Source: Aeromonas bestiarum
GTDB lineage: Bacteria > Pseudomonadota > Gammaproteobacteria > Enterobacterales > Aeromonadaceae
Direction of reading: 5' to 3'
Length of the DNA stretch: 64,000 bases
Assembly (NCBI RefSeq): GCF_000819745.1
Contig: NZ_CDDA01000015.1
Coordinates: 423,653-487,652, forward strand
The notes beneath the pieces are model-generated. The model was not told the origin of the DNA. It did no database searches and saw only the letters and a program-made list of their open reading frames with translations. Each line of letters begins with the position of its first letter. The first letter of the stretch is position 1. Made by a program: the position numbers and the translations under genes. Of this stretch, positions 1 through 10,045 are shown piece by piece.

Positions 1-994
1 GAATGCTGTTGTCCAGGCCCGGCTTGGTGGAGAAATCCCGCAATATGATGCCGGCGGCCTTCATGGCGGCAAAGACGGTGGCGCCGTCAACGAAGCGCAC
101 CAGTATGAAGTTGCCCTTGTCCTCGAAGAGCTCCCGCACGCAGGCCAGGCTGGCCAGCTCGGCCTTGATGATCGCCTTCTGCTTGTTGAGCTCGGTGACC
201 CGCTCCTGCATCAGCTCCAGTCCCATGGGGGAGAGCGCCTGCGCCGCTATCTGGGCGATGGGATCCGGGATGGGGTAGGGAGCTATCACCTTGGCCAGCA
301 TGGGGATCACCTCGGGGCTCGCCAGCGTAAAGCCGCAGCGGATCCCGGCCAGGGCAAAGGCCTTGGAGAGGGTGCGGGTCACTACCAGATTGGGGAAACG
401 GGCCAGCAAGTCCACCACGGACGCCTCTGGACAGAACTCGATATAGGCCTCGTCGACCACGATAATGGCGCGCTTTCTGGCCTTCTCCAGCAGGGCGATG
501 AGGCCGTCGCGACCCATCAGATCCCCGGTGGGGTTGTTGGGGGAGCAGAGGAACACCAGCTTGACGTCGGAGAGGCGGTCGGCGATGGCGGCCCAGTCCG
601 GCTGACGGCTGGCAGTCAAAGGCTGTTCGACGATACCCACACCACAGGTCTCGGCACTGATGGCGTACATGCCGTAGGTGGGCGGGCAGATCAGGATCTG
701 ATCCTGCCCCGCCTCGCAGAAGGTGCGAACTAGCAGCTCTATGGCCTCGTCGGCGCCCCGGCTCACCAGCACCTGACTTGGGCTCACCCCCGCATAGGCG
801 GCGTAGCCGTTGACCACCTCGGCCGGTTGGGGCTCGGGGTAGCGGTTGAGGCGATTTCCCTCGATGGTGAAGGGGTAGGCCTGCGGCGCCTCGTTGGCAT
901 TGAGCCAGATGTGGCCCTTGCCGCCGATGCGGCGAGCGGATTGGTAAGGGGTGAGGGCCCGCACCACGCGGCGAGCCAGATTGGCGATGCTCAT
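1..994 (-). CDS. hisC: Histidinol-phosphate aminotransferase, 3' end outside window
   Basis: This PLP-dependent aminotransferase converts imidazole-acetol phosphate and glutamate to histidinol phosphate in histidine synthesis. About 331 residues are visible and the C-terminus runs off the left edge. The start is [14 protein letters not shown]. The motif NANEAP lies near residue 33, the cofactor-binding NNPTG and DEAY segments near 153 and 181, and the Schiff-base lysine is K211 in [10 protein letters not shown]. Its ATG overlaps the hisD stop by four bases (TCAT on the plus strand, 991-994), so translation is probably coupled. It is the third structural gene of the his operon, as in E. coli. 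Identification is firm; only the missing end limits it. Confidence 0.95.
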   Translation of the reverse strand, partial: MSIANLARRVVRALTPYQSARRIGGKGHIWLNANEAPQAYPFTIEGNRLNRYPEPQPAEVVNGYAAYAGVSPSQVLVSRGADEAIELLVRTFCEAGQDQILICPPTYGMYAISAETCGVGIVEQPLTASRQPDWAAIADRLSDVKLVFLCSPNNPTGDLMGRDGLIALLEKARKRAIIVVDEAYIEFCPEASVVDLLARFPNLVVTRTLSKAFALAGIRCGFTLASPEVIPMLAKVIAPYPIPDPIAQIAAQALSPMGLELMQERVTELNKQKAIIKAELASLACVRELFEDKGNFILVRFVDGATVFAAMKAAGIILRDFSTKPGLDNSI

Positions 995-2301
995 GACAAA
1001 TCCTTTTGCGGCTGGTTTGAAAGTGCGCTCAACCTGAGGGTGACGGCGTTTTTGTGGCCATCGAGCCCTTCTGCCTGGGCGATGCGCTGGACTATGGGGC
1101 CGAGCCCCTGGATGCCCTCGACGCTGAGCTCCTGCACAGTGTAGCGGCGCTGGTAATCGGCCAGCCCCAGGCTCGAGCAGGTGCGGGCGTAGCCGTAGGT
1201 GGGCAAGGTGTGGTTGGTGCCGCTGGCGTAATCGCCGACCGACTCCGGTGTCCATGCCCCAAGGAAGATGGAGCCGGCGTTCTCGAGCTTGCCGAGCAGT
1301 GCCCGCGGCGCCCGGGTCTGCACTATCAGGTGCTCCGGCGCATAGGCGTTGGAGATGGCGCAGGCCTCGTCCAGGCTGTCGCAGAGGATCACCAGGCTGG
1401 CACCCAGCGCCTTGGCAGCGATCTCGCGGCGGCTGAGCCGGGCCAGCTGGCCCTTGATCTCGCCGGCAATGGCATCGGCCAGCAGGGGTGAGGTGGTGAC
1501 CAGCACCACCTGACTGTCGGGACCGTGCTCGGCCTGGGAAAGCAGATCTGCTGCCACGAAGGCGGGGTTGGCGCTCTCGTCGGCAATCACCAGCACCTCG
1601 GAGGGGCCGGCGGGCATGTCGATGGCGGCGCCGCGCCAGTCACGAGAGACCTGGCCCTTGGCCTCGGTCACGTAGGCGTTGCCCGGGCCGAAGATCTTGT
1701 CCACCTTGGGAATGCTCTCGCTGCCATAGGCCATGGCGGCGATGGCCTGGGCGCCGCCGATGGCGAATACCTTCTCGACGCCGCAGGCGCGGGCGGCAAA
1801 CAGTATCTCGTCGCTGGCCGGCGACGGGGTGCAGAGCACCACCTCACGGCAACCAGCTAGGCGTGCCGGAATTGCCAGCATCATGACGGTGGAGGGGAGC
1901 GGTGCACTGCCCCCCGGCACATAGAGACCGACCCGGCTGATGGGCTGGGTGCGCAGCTCGCACACCACGCCGGGCTGGGTCTCGACCCGCACCACCGGCT
2001 GCACCTGGGCGGCGTGGAAGGTGCGAATATTGGCAATCGCGGCTTCGATGGCACTCTTGATGTCATCGTCCAGTCGGGCGCAGGCGGCCTCGATTTCGGC
2101 CTCGCTGACCCGCAGTTGTTCACGGGGCGCGCGTTCGAAACGCAGGCCGAGCTCGCGCAGGGCCTCGTCGCCACGGCTGCGCACGGCTGTGATGATCTCC
2201 TTGACCACGGCGCCTATGTCCACCTCGTCATTGAGGGCGGGCCGGGTCAGCACGTCGGTTTGCTGGGCGGGGGAGAGGGTCTTCCAGATCAGGGTCTGCA
2301 T
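991..2301 (-). CDS. hisD: Histidinol dehydrogenase
   Basis: HisD performs the last two steps of histidine synthesis, oxidising L-histidinol to L-histidine with NAD and a bound zinc. The 436-residue length is normal for the family. Recognisable segments are [14 protein letters not shown] near residue 205, the [10 protein letters not shown] stretch after it, and AYAPEHL near 330, which carries the catalytic Glu-His pair. The C-terminal [10 protein letters not shown] segment is also family-typical. The ATG at 2301 lies 12 bp after the hisG stop, and the stop overlaps the hisC start, so the gene is in the middle of the operon. Regulation is expected through the hisL attenuator upstream of hisG. 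Confidence 0.97.
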   Translation of the reverse strand: MQTLIWKTLSPAQQTDVLTRPALNDEVDIGAVVKEIITAVRSRGDEALRELGLRFERAPREQLRVSEAEIEAACARLDDDIKSAIEAAIANIRTFHAAQVQPVVRVETQPGVVCELRTQPISRVGLYVPGGSAPLPSTVMMLAIPARLAGCREVVLCTPSPASDEILFAARACGVEKVFAIGGAQAIAAMAYGSESIPKVDKIFGPGNAYVTEAKGQVSRDWRGAAIDMPAGPSEVLVIADESANPAFVAADLLSQAEHGPDSQVVLVTTSPLLADAIAGEIKGQLARLSRREIAAKALGASLVILCDSLDEACAISNAYAPEHLIVQTRAPRALLGKLENAGSIFLGAWTPESVGDYASGTNHTLPTYGYARTCSSLGLADYQRRYTVQELSVEGIQGLGPIVQRIAQAEGLDGHKNAVTLRLSALSNQPQKDLS

Positions 2302-2313
2302 GGTGTCCCCTCC

Positions 2314-3210
2314 TTATTCCATCATTTTTTCGATGGGCAGCACCAGGATGGAGCTGGCACCGAGGGCCTTGAGCTGCTCCATGGTTTCCCAGAACAGGGT
2401 CTCGCTGGATACCACGTGCAGCGCCACCTGATTGGTGTCACCAGCCAGCTGCATTATGGTGGGGCGCTCGGCGCCGGGCAGCAGATCCGTGATGGCATCG
2501 AGTTTGTCTTTGGGGGCGTGCAGCATGATGTACTTGCTCTCGCGCGCCTGCTGCATCCCCTGGATGCGGGGCAGCAGCTTGTCGATCAGCTTCTGCTTGG
2601 CCTCATTCAAGGGGTTGGGGGCCTGCACCAGCACCGCCTTGGAGCGGTAGATCACCTCCACCTCTTTGAGGCCGTTGGCCTCCAGGGTCGCGCCTGTGGA
2701 GACCAGATCGCAGATGGCATCGGCCAGACCAGCGCGCGGCGCCACTTCCACCGAGCCGCCCAGCATGACGCTCTTGAAATTGAGCCCCTTCTCATCGAAG
2801 AAGCGCTTGAGCAGGCCCGGGTAGGAGGTGGCGATGCGCTTGCCCGCCAGGCTCTGCGGCCCCGTGTAGGCCACATCGTCCGGCACCGCCAGCGACAGGC
2901 GGCAGCCCCCGAAATCGAGCTGCTTGAGGGTTTTCACTTCCGCGGGCAGCCCCTGGGAAGCGCGAATGAGCTGCGCCTCTTCCAGCACGTTCTCACCTAT
3001 GATGCCAAGGTCGACCACCCCTTCCATCACCAGACCGGGGATGTCGTCATCACGCACCCGCAGTATGTCGATGGGCATGTTTTCCACATGGGCGATAAGG
3101 CGCTGCTCGCGCAGGTTGATCTTGAGGCCGCAGCTCTTGAACAGGGCTTGGGAATCCTGGCTCAGACGACCGGACTTTTGCATGGCGATACGCAGGCGTT
3201 GTGTTTCCAT
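2314..3210 (-). CDS. hisG: ATP phosphoribosyltransferase, long form
   Basis: HisG condenses ATP with PRPP, the committed and feedback-inhibited first step of histidine synthesis. At 298 residues this is the long form, with a C-terminal ACT-like regulatory domain (about 225-298), which does not need HisZ. The N-terminus [17 protein letters not shown] and the segment [12 protein letters not shown] near residue 178 (the PRPP-loop region) are typical. The start at 3210 is about 20 bases after the attenuator U-run. It is the first enzyme gene of the operon, so its transcription depends on read-through of the hairpin at 3242-3273. Confidence 0.97.
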   Translation of the reverse strand: METQRLRIAMQKSGRLSQDSQALFKSCGLKINLREQRLIAHVENMPIDILRVRDDDIPGLVMEGVVDLGIIGENVLEEAQLIRASQGLPAEVKTLKQLDFGGCRLSLAVPDDVAYTGPQSLAGKRIATSYPGLLKRFFDEKGLNFKSVMLGGSVEVAPRAGLADAICDLVSTGATLEANGLKEVEVIYRSKAVLVQAPNPLNEAKQKLIDKLLPRIQGMQQARESKYIMLHAPKDKLDAITDLLPGAERPTIMQLAGDTNQVALHVVSSETLFWETMEQLKALGASSILVLPIEKMME

Positions 3211-3229
3211 TTGCTCGATTTCCTTCTAG

Positions 3230-3273
3230 TCAAAAACGAAAAAACCCTCGGAAGTATGTGCTTCCGAGGGTTT
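3230..3273 (-). terminator. his operon attenuator hairpin
   Basis: On the minus strand a 12-13 bp stem (3273-3261 pairing with 3254-3242, core CCCTCGGAAG) with a six-base loop is followed by a U-rich tract broken by one CG (3244-3232). It lies between the hisL stop (3340) and hisG (3210), the position of the transcription attenuator in enterobacterial his operons. High charged tRNA-His should let the leader be translated quickly and this hairpin form. Confidence 0.9.
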
Positions 3274-3339
3274 ATGAATCTTGCGGTCCTTTTGGAAGTC
3301 ACCAGTTAAGTGTCTTCCAGCAGTCAACCTCCTGAAAGA

Positions 3340-3390
3340 CTAGTCGGGATGATGATGGTGGTGATGAGTCTTCAGCAGGGTGAACTTCAT
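3340..3390 (-). CDS. hisL: his operon leader peptide
   Basis: This 16-codon reading frame reads MKFTLLKTHHHHHHPD and contains six consecutive histidine codons (CAT and CAC mixed). An AAGGA lies eight bases before the ATG. In E. coli the equivalent leader has seven histidines and also ends in HPD, so the identification is secure despite the short length. Ribosome stalling at the His codons when charged tRNA-His is scarce should favour the antiterminator and let transcription continue into hisG. The stop is TAG at 3340-3342. Confidence 0.95.
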   Translation of the reverse strand: MKFTLLKTHHHHHHPD

Positions 3391-3436
3391 GTAACTAATC
3401 CTTTACAAATAAGATGTCGTAGTTGACGCCCGATTT

Positions 3437-3464
3437 AAACTACCTTCCTTGACGGAAAAAGCAA
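3437..3464 (-). promoter_or_regulatory. Candidate his operon promoter
   Basis: On the minus strand TTGCTT (3464-3459) and TAGTTT (3442-3437) are separated by 16 bases, about 45 bases upstream of the hisL start. The -10 match is weak, so this is only the best candidate in the leader region. No operator is obvious. Confidence 0.35.
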
Positions 3465-3550
3465 CTCGAAAATGTGATTCCATCGATTAAAGTTGAGAAA
3501 ACGGTTTCTTGGTCGATAACTAGACAAGATGCCCCAGAGGAGGCGAGATC

Positions 3551-3793
3551 ATGCCCAGCCAGGACCTGTTGTTCCCCATTTTGCCGCGGGCGCCAGCGAC
3601 CCCGAGTCCTGACGACATCAAGCGGGAAGTGACCCAGATCAGCCAGAAGCACCAGTTGCGCAAGACCAGCACCGACAACGGTGAGTCCCAGCAGCGCCAG
3701 CAGGCCTACCCCTCTGCCAAACGTGATCAGCCAAAGCCAGAAGAGGACGATCACAAGCCGGATCCCGAGCACCAGATCGATCTCTTCGTCTGA
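3551..3793 (+). CDS. Small hydrophilic protein, unknown function
   Basis: I do not recognise this 80-residue protein. It has no signal peptide or membrane segment and is rich in Gln, Pro, Lys, Asp and Glu in its second half, ending DPEHQIDLFV. The first residues MPSQDLLFPILPR could be a short structured or docking segment before a disordered tail. A near-perfect AGGAGG ends seven bases before the ATG, and the codons are strongly GC-ending like the neighbouring genes, which favours this frame over the hydrophobic one on the opposite strand. It is divergent from the his operon and lies about 65 bp upstream of yoaA in the same direction, so it may be co-transcribed with it. Confidence 0.6.
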   Translation: MPSQDLLFPILPRAPATPSPDDIKREVTQISQKHQLRKTSTDNGESQQRQQAYPSAKRDQPKPEEDDHKPDPEHQIDLFV

Positions 3794-3860
3794 ACGCATT
3801 ATCAGTCCCGCTTTCACCGCATTTTTGGCATAATGCCCGCTTTTGCTGCGGGACGCCCTT

Positions 3861-5771
3861 TTGACCATCCAGACCCTGTTCAAGCCAGATGGCCCTCTGG
3901 CCAGCCACATCGACGGCTTCGTTGCCCGCGCCCCGCAACTGGCCATGGCCGAAGCCGTCTCAAGCGCCATCAAGAGTGGTGGCCGTCTGCTGGTGGAGGC
4001 GGGGACCGGTACCGGCAAGACCTATGCCTATCTGGTGCCGGCGCTGGAGTCCGGCAAGCGGGTGGTGATCAGCACAGGCTCCAAAAATCTGCAGGAGCAG
4101 CTCTTCTATCGCGATCTGCCTACCATCACGGGGGCGCTCTCCTACACCCCGCCGGTGGCCCTGCTCAAGGGGCGCAGCAACTACCTGTGCATAGAACGGA
4201 TGAACCGCCTGCTCAGCGAATCCCATCTGCAAAAGCCGGAAATCCTCAACGATCTGGTCAAGGTCAAATCCTGGTCCACTGCCACCGACAACGGCGATGT
4301 GGGTGACATCCCGGGTCTGCAGGAGAACGCCGAGATCCTCGCCCACGTCACCAGCACCAACGACAACTGCCTCGGCCGCGATTGCCCCTATTACGACGAC
4401 TGCCATCTGGTGGTGGCCCGCCGCCGCGCCATGGATGCCCAGGTGGTGGTGATCAATCATCACCTCTTCTTCGCCGATATGGCGGTGAAAGACACGGGAT
4501 TTGGCGAGCTGGTGCCCGAAGCCCAGGTTTATGTGTTCGACGAGGCGCATCAGTTGGCGGAGATCGCCACCAACTACTTCGGCAAGTCGGTGGGCAGCCG
4601 CACCATCCAGGATCTGGCGCAGGATATCCAGCTTGCCTATCGCGCCGAGGCCCACGACATGGGGCAGCTTGGCAAGGCGGCGGACCGGCTCTCCATCGCC
4701 AGCCAGGATCTGCGCCTCGCCTTCGGGGTGGACGGCGGCCGTGGCAATACCCGCGACATGTTGCGCCAGCCGCTCTGGGCCCAGGCGCTGGCCCGCCTCA
4801 ACGATGCCCTCGGGCTCTGTTACGAGGTGCTCAAACTCGCGCTGGGGCGTGGTGAGCAGCTGGATCACGCCTTCGAGCGGATCTGCGAGCTGCGCGCCCG
4901 CCTTGGGGAGGTGTTGACCATCAACCAGACCGGTTTCTCCTACTGGTATGACTGCTCGCGGCTGCACTTCTCCCTCAACATCACCCCGCTGTCGGTGGCC
5001 GAGCGCTTTGGCGCCGAGGTGCTGCGCCCCGAGGTGGCCTGGATCTTTACCTCCGCCACCCTGACGGTGGATATGCGTTTTGACCACTTCAAGGCCGAGC
5101 TGGGGCTGGCGGGCAGCGCCGAGCTCATCCTCGACAGCCCGTTTGATTACGCCGAACAGGCGCGGCTGTGCGTGCCCCGTTTTCTGCCCGAGCCCAACGC
5201 CTTCGGGCGGGGCGAGCAGTTGGCCCAGCTGATGATCCCCCTCATCAACAAGACGCCGGGGGGTTGCTTCTTCCTCTGCACCAGCCATCAGGTGATGCGC
5301 CAGGTGGCCGAGGTGCTGCGCCGCGAGATAGGCCGCACCGTGCTGCTGCAGGGGGAGGACAACAAGCAGCGGCTGCTCAAGGAGTTCGTGGAGAATGGCC
5401 GTGCCGTGCTGGTGGCTACCAGCAGCTTCTGGGAGGGGATAGACGTGCGGGGGGCCGCGTTGTCGTGTGTTATCATCGACAAGCTGCCGTTTGCCAGCCC
5501 CGACGACCCGCTGCTCAAGGCGCGAGTCGATGATTGCAAGCTCAAGGGGGGCGATCCCTTCGCCGAGCTGCAGCTGCCCAAGGCGGTGATCGCGCTCAAA
5601 CAGGGGGTGGGGCGGCTCATTCGTGATCGCAGTGATCACGGTGTACTGGTCATCTGTGATCCACGCATGGTCAACAAACCCTACGGCGCCACCTTTATCA
5701 AGAGTCTGCCCGCCATTCCCCGTACCCGGGAGCTAGGGACGCTGGGGAGTTTCTTCGATCGCGGCGAATAG
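3861..5771 (+). CDS. yoaA: DinG/XPD-family ATP-dependent DNA helicase
   Basis: YoaA is a superfamily 2 5'-3' DNA helicase related to DinG and XPD; in E. coli it acts with HolC in repair and tolerance of damaged forks. Walker A (EAGTGTGKT) is near residue 47, the DEAH box (VFDEAHQL) near 222, and the clustered cysteines around CIERMN and DNCLGRDCPYYDDC fit the iron-sulfur domain. The C-terminal motif SFWEGIDVRG and the QGVGRLIR arginine-finger region are present. I chose TTG at 3861 because the product (MTIQTLFKPDG) aligns with the E. coli N-terminus and GGGA lies seven bases upstream; TTG at 3843 would add six residues. The length of 636 is usual. tsaB follows about 195 bp downstream. Confidence 0.93.
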   Translation: MTIQTLFKPDGPLASHIDGFVARAPQLAMAEAVSSAIKSGGRLLVEAGTGTGKTYAYLVPALESGKRVVISTGSKNLQEQLFYRDLPTITGALSYTPPVALLKGRSNYLCIERMNRLLSESHLQKPEILNDLVKVKSWSTATDNGDVGDIPGLQENAEILAHVTSTNDNCLGRDCPYYDDCHLVVARRRAMDAQVVVINHHLFFADMAVKDTGFGELVPEAQVYVFDEAHQLAEIATNYFGKSVGSRTIQDLAQDIQLAYRAEAHDMGQLGKAADRLSIASQDLRLAFGVDGGRGNTRDMLRQPLWAQALARLNDALGLCYEVLKLALGRGEQLDHAFERICELRARLGEVLTINQTGFSYWYDCSRLHFSLNITPLSVAERFGAEVLRPEVAWIFTSATLTVDMRFDHFKAELGLAGSAELILDSPFDYAEQARLCVPRFLPEPNAFGRGEQLAQLMIPLINKTPGGCFFLCTSHQVMRQVAEVLRREIGRTVLLQGEDNKQRLLKEFVENGRAVLVATSSFWEGIDVRGAALSCVIIDKLPFASPDDPLLKARVDDCKLKGGDPFAELQLPKAVIALKQGVGRLIRDRSDHGVLVICDPRMVNKPYGATFIKSLPAIPRTRELGTLGSFFDRGE

Positions 5772-5966
5772 GTGCCCCGCTGATGGGCATCCAGTGGCCT
5801 GTTCATGGCAGTTAAGGCTATTTTCTCAAGAGATGCGGCGGCCACGCAGCCCGCTTCGAGGGTTTTTCATCGAGCCGCTTGCAGATAGATGACAGAATTG
5901 AACAACGGGCGAGCACAACTTGCTTGCCGGTTACGTAATTGACTGATTTTATAGAGATTGGAAAGC

Positions 5967-6665
5967 ATGAACGAGTTGAAGATCCTGGCCGTTGATACCG
6001 CCACCGAAGCCTGCTCCGCCGCCCTGCTGGTGGGTGACAAGCTGTTCTCCCGCTGGGAAGAGGCGCCGCGGGATCACACCCGCAAAATCTTGCCCATGGT
6101 TCAGGCTGTGTTGGACGATGCCGGGATAGCCTTGAGCGAGCTCGATGCCATCGCGTTCGGGCGTGGCCCGGGTTCTTTCACCGGCGTGCGGATCGGGATC
6201 AGCGTGGCCCAGGGGCTGGCCTTCGGGGTTGGCGTGCCGCTCATCGGCATCTCCACTCTGGCCGCCATGGCGCAGGGGGCTTATCGGCTGGAAGGCGCCG
6301 AGCGGGTGTTGACCGCCATCGATGCGCGCATGGGGGAGGTCTACTTCGGTCAGTACGCGCTGAAGGATGGCCGCATGCAGCTGGTGGGTGAGGAGGTCGT
6401 GAGTGATCCGGCTGCGCTGTTGGCGTCTGGCCCGCTGGCGGGTCGCTGGGCCCGTGTCGGCACCGGCTTTGAGACCTATGGCGAGATCCTGGGTGGTCTG
6501 GCCGAGGAGGTTGTCATGAGCCAGGTACGCTTCCCGGCGGCCGTCGACATGCTGCCGCTGGCGCGTGCCGCCTTGCTGGCGGGGGAGGCTGTACCTGTGG
6601 AGCAGGCCACCCCGGTATACTTGCGAGACAAGGTAACCTGGAAAAAATTGCCGGGTCGCGAATAA
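5967..6665 (+). CDS. tsaB: tRNA threonylcarbamoyladenosine modification protein TsaB
   Basis: TsaB is the inactive ASKHA-fold partner of TsaD; with TsaE it forms the complex that installs t6A at position 37 of ANN-decoding tRNAs. The N-terminus MNELKILAVDTATEACSAAL and the segment GRGPGSFTGVRIG near residue 70 identify the family. The product is 232 residues, against 231 in E. coli. ATG at 5967 has a GGAAA-type ribosome-binding site; an in-frame TTG at 5958 is less likely. It sits in the order yoaA, tsaB, yeaY as in E. coli. The gene is essential in E. coli. Confidence 0.96.
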   Translation: MNELKILAVDTATEACSAALLVGDKLFSRWEEAPRDHTRKILPMVQAVLDDAGIALSELDAIAFGRGPGSFTGVRIGISVAQGLAFGVGVPLIGISTLAAMAQGAYRLEGAERVLTAIDARMGEVYFGQYALKDGRMQLVGEEVVSDPAALLASGPLAGRWARVGTGFETYGEILGGLAEEVVMSQVRFPAAVDMLPLARAALLAGEAVPVEQATPVYLRDKVTWKKLPGRE

Positions 6666-6771
6666 GGGCAGGAAGCGGCGTGGCATGCCTGTCGCTCCTG
6701 CCGTAAACCAGGATCCCCATGCCGGACAGGGTCTGGTAACAGGTTCGGTATTCGGCAAACAGGAGAGTGAC

Positions 6772-7287
6772 ATGATGAAACGTGCGATTGTGATAGGGGT
6801 AGCTGGCTTGTTGCTCGGCGCATGCAGCTCCATGCCCAAGGAGCTGGCCTATGAGCCGGAAAGCCAGCTGGTGGCGTATCAGCCAGCCCTGGCTGGTCAG
6901 GAAGGCAAGCCGGCGCGTTGGAGCGGGGTCATCTCGGCGGTGCACAATTTGACGGAAAAGAGTGTCATCGAAATGGTTTATCTGCCGCTCAAATCCAACG
7001 GCGTGCCGGAGCAGACCGAGCAGAGCCCGGGTCGATTTTTCGCTGTCATGAAGGGCTTCGTCGATCCGACCCTGTACGCCAAGGGGCGCAGCCTGACGGT
7101 GCTCGGCACTATCGGCAAGCCGGTGGATGGCCAGATTGGCCAGCACAAGTATCGCTTCTCCGTGCTCAATGCCAGCTCCAGCAAGCTGTGGCCGCCGGTG
7201 AAGGAGGTGGAGATCCGCTACATGGATCCCTATTTTTACGACCCTTTCTATGATCCCTTCTGGCCGAGACGGCCGCTGCGTCGCTAA
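6772..7287 (+). CDS. yeaY: Slp family outer-membrane lipoprotein
   Basis: This 171-residue protein starts MMKRAIVIGVAGLLLGACSS, a lipoprotein signal with the lipobox LGAC, so it should be lipidated at that cysteine and sorted to the outer membrane. The rest (WSGVISAVHNLTEKSVIEMVYLPL and following) matches the Slp/YeaY family, whose E. coli members are starvation- or envelope-stress-linked lipoproteins of uncertain molecular role. The C-terminus is rich in Tyr, Phe, Asp and Pro (DPYFYDPFYDPFW). The start is fixed by AGGAG at 6761 and the signal peptide. An imperfect inverted repeat (GGCAGG...CCTGCC, about 6666-6703) lies between tsaB and this gene. Confidence 0.9.
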   Translation: MMKRAIVIGVAGLLLGACSSMPKELAYEPESQLVAYQPALAGQEGKPARWSGVISAVHNLTEKSVIEMVYLPLKSNGVPEQTEQSPGRFFAVMKGFVDPTLYAKGRSLTVLGTIGKPVDGQIGQHKYRFSVLNASSSKLWPPVKEVEIRYMDPYFYDPFYDPFWPRRPLRR

Positions 7288-7295
7288 GGTTGCCC

Positions 7296-8147
7296 ATGAC
7301 AGTCATCATGCAGGAGAAAATGGTCGCCCTGACCGATGGTCGCCGGGTGGCCTTGCTTGACAACGAGCAGCAGGGCAAGCCGCTGCTGATCGCCTTGCAC
7401 GGCTGGCTCGACAACGGCGCCAGCTTTCTGCCCCTTGCTCCCCATCTGCAGGATGTTCATCTGATCTGCGTCGATCTGCCGGGCCATGGCCACTCGGATC
7501 ACAAAACCACCCCCTATGTCTTTGTCGATTGGCTGGACGATCTCTACCAGATCGTTCAGGCGGCAGGCTGGCCGCGTTTCAGTCTGCTCGGCCACTCCCT
7601 CGGGGCGCTGATCGCCTCTGCCTATGCCGGGGTGTTTCCCGAGCAGGTGGAGCGGCTCATCATGCTGGAGGGGTTGGGCCCCTTGAGCCAGCCCGATGAG
7701 GAGGTGCCGGCCCAGCTGCGGCGGGCGATGTTAAATCGCAGCCGCACCCGTGAGCGGGTCTCCAATGGTTTTGCCTCCATCGAGGAAGCGGCAATGGCCC
7801 GTTGCAAGGTGGCGGACATTGCCCCGAACGCGGCGCGGCTTATCTGTGAGCGACAACTGGTGGAGCGGGCAGGGCGCTGGCATTGGCGCAGCGACCCCAG
7901 ATTGCGGGATCTGTCGCCACTGCGCATGAGCGAAGGCCAGGCCCAGGCGTTGATCCGGGCCATCCGCTGCCCTGTGCTGTTTATCCGGGGCGAGCAGGGC
8001 TTTGCCAGCCTGCTGGCGCAGTGGCAGTTGCGTCATGGCGCATTCGAGCGAATAGAAATGGTCGTTTTGGCGGGAAACCATCATTTTCATATGGAAAATT
8101 CGGTCGATACCGCCGTTTGTATCGAAAAATTTTGTCAAATTCGGTAG
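7296..8147 (+). CDS. Alpha/beta-fold hydrolase
   Basis: This 283-residue serine hydrolase has the oxyanion motif LHGWLDNGASF near residue 34, the nucleophile elbow GHSLGA near residue 97, and a C-terminal GNHHFHME that supplies the catalytic histidine. The sequence resembles MEST/Serhl-type hydrolases; the substrate is not predictable. It begins eight bases after the yeaY stop, so it is probably in the same transcript, and it lies just upstream of fadD. In E. coli yeaY and fadD are adjacent, so this gene is an insertion into an otherwise conserved order. The start ATG at 7296 has AAGG six bases before it; ATG at 7308 is an alternative. Confidence 0.8.
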   Translation: MTVIMQEKMVALTDGRRVALLDNEQQGKPLLIALHGWLDNGASFLPLAPHLQDVHLICVDLPGHGHSDHKTTPYVFVDWLDDLYQIVQAAGWPRFSLLGHSLGALIASAYAGVFPEQVERLIMLEGLGPLSQPDEEVPAQLRRAMLNRSRTRERVSNGFASIEEAAMARCKVADIAPNAARLICERQLVERAGRWHWRSDPRLRDLSPLRMSEGQAQALIRAIRCPVLFIRGEQGFASLLAQWQLRHGAFERIEMVVLAGNHHFHMENSVDTAVCIEKFCQIR

Positions 8148-8345
8148 AATCACCGGCTTTCAATAATTCCAGGTTTGTCTTCCCCCTCACACTTTTCCGT
8201 TGTTAATTTGCTGTTAATTGATGTTGCCCTATGTAAATATGTGCGGCATTAGAGCATGAGCTTAAAACAACCGATTTAAATGGATGTGAACAGGGACGGA
8301 GGCAACACAGTGAGCGCACAGGTGCTAGTTATGCAGGAGAAGTTC

Positions 8346-10022
8346 GTGGAAAAAGTCTGGCTGAAGCGTTATCCGGAAGGGGTTCCCGCCGAGATCAACC
8401 CAGACCAATACAGCTCCCTGGTCGACATGTTTGAGGCATCGGTGACCGAGTTCGCCGATCAACCTGCCTTCGTCAACATGGGGCAGACCATCACCTACCG
8501 CCGACTGGAAGAGCAGTCCCGCGCCTTTGCCGCCTACCTGCAAAACGAGCTCAAGCTCAGCCAGGGTGATCGGGTGGCCGTGATGATGCCGAACCTGTTG
8601 CAATACCCCATCGCCGTGTTCGGCATACTGCGCGCCGGCATGATAGTGGTGAACGTCAACCCGCTATACACCCCGCGCGAGCTGGAGCATCAGCTCAAGG
8701 ACTCGGGCGCCAAGGCCATCGTCATCGTCTCCAACTTTGCCCATACCCTGGAAAAAGTGGTTTACGACACCCCGATCAAGCATGTCATCCTGACCCGCAT
8801 GGGCGACAACCTGGGGCTGGCCAAGGGCACGCTGGTCAACTTCGTGGTGAAATACGTCAAGAAGCTGGTGCCCAAATACAACCTGCCCCACGCAAGCACC
8901 ATGCGTCAGGCCCTCTCCAAGGGGCGCTACCTGCAGTACATCAAGCCCGAGATCACCAATGACGATCTCGCCTTCCTGCAGTACACAGGCGGCACCACAG
9001 GCCTCTCCAAGGGAGCCATGCTGACCCATCGCAACATGATCGCCAACGTCGAGCAGTGCCTCGGCGTCTACGGTCCCATGCTGGAGCGGGGCAAGGAGTT
9101 CGTGGTCACGGCACTGCCGCTCTACCATGTCTTCGCCCTGACGGTGAACTGCCTGCTGTTCATGCGCATGGGGGGATACAACCTGCTCATCAGCAACCCG
9201 CGCGACATCCCGGGCTTCGTCAAAGAGATCAGAAAATACCCCTTCACCTGCATCACAGGGGTCAACACCCTGTTCAATGCCCTGGTCAACAACGGCGAAT
9301 TCCAATCGATGGATTTCAGCAAGCTGAAGCTGACCATAGGGGGTGGCATGGCGGTGCAACGGGCGGTGGCCGAACAGTGGAAGGGGCTGACCGATACCCC
9401 GCTGCTGGAAGGTTATGGCCTGACCGAGTGTTCGCCGCTGGTGAGCGTCTGCCCCTACGATCTGCTCGACTACAACGGCTCCATCGGTCTGCCGGTTTGC
9501 TCCACCGACATCCGGCTGGTGGATGACGCCGGTCAGGTGATCACCGAGTTTGGCAAGCCCGGCGAGATGCAGGTGCGCGGCCCCCAGGTGATGGTGGGTT
9601 ACTGGCAGCGTCCAGAGGCCACTGCCGAGGTGATGCAGGATGGTTGGCTCTGTACCGGCGACATCGCAGTGTGCGACGAGCAGGGCTTCTTCAAGATCGT
9701 CGATCGCAAGAAGGACATGATCCTGGTCTCGGGTTTCAACGTCTATCCGAACGAGATCGAGGATGTGGTGGCGCTTCACCCCAAGGTGCTGGAAGTGGCG
9801 GCGGTCGGTGTGCCGCACAAGGTTTCCGGCGAGCTGGTGAAGATCTTCGTGGTCAAGAAAGATGCAAAACTGCAGGAGGACGAGATTATTGCCCACTGCC
9901 GCACACATCTGACTGCCTATAAGGTGCCGAAACTGGTAGAATTTCGCGACGAACTTCCCAAGACCAATGTGGGCAAGATCCTGCGCCGCGTGCTGCGCGA
10001 CGAGGAAATTGCCAAGCAATAG
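8346..10022 (+). CDS. fadD: Long-chain fatty acid-CoA ligase
   Basis: FadD activates exogenous long-chain fatty acids to acyl-CoA at the inner membrane for beta-oxidation or membrane lipid use. The AMP-binding P-loop [13 protein letters not shown] is near residue 215, the LLEGYGLTE motif near 355, and the FACS signature with [16 protein letters not shown] near 455. I chose GTG at 8346: it has AGGAG six bases upstream and gives [12 protein letters not shown], which matches the E. coli N-terminus. GTG at 8310, with GGAGG seven bases upstream, is also credible and would add 12 residues. A terminator at 10046 closes the gene. Its place beside rnd is conserved. Confidence 0.95.
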   Translation: MEKVWLKRYPEGVPAEINPDQYSSLVDMFEASVTEFADQPAFVNMGQTITYRRLEEQSRAFAAYLQNELKLSQGDRVAVMMPNLLQYPIAVFGILRAGMIVVNVNPLYTPRELEHQLKDSGAKAIVIVSNFAHTLEKVVYDTPIKHVILTRMGDNLGLAKGTLVNFVVKYVKKLVPKYNLPHASTMRQALSKGRYLQYIKPEITNDDLAFLQYTGGTTGLSKGAMLTHRNMIANVEQCLGVYGPMLERGKEFVVTALPLYHVFALTVNCLLFMRMGGYNLLISNPRDIPGFVKEIRKYPFTCITGVNTLFNALVNNGEFQSMDFSKLKLTIGGGMAVQRAVAEQWKGLTDTPLLEGYGLTECSPLVSVCPYDLLDYNGSIGLPVCSTDIRLVDDAGQVITEFGKPGEMQVRGPQVMVGYWQRPEATAEVMQDGWLCTGDIAVCDEQGFFKIVDRKKDMILVSGFNVYPNEIEDVVALHPKVLEVAAVGVPHKVSGELVKIFVVKKDAKLQEDEIIAHCRTHLTAYKVPKLVEFRDELPKTNVGKILRRVLRDEEIAKQ

Positions 10023-10045
10023 CGGGCGATGCGCCGCTGTCATGC

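Noticed and set aside
3440-4018. Minus-strand hydrophobic frame opposite the small gene at 3551
   Set aside because: Hydrophobicity arises from the complement of hydrophilic codons; it has no good ribosome-binding site and would run into the his promoter region.
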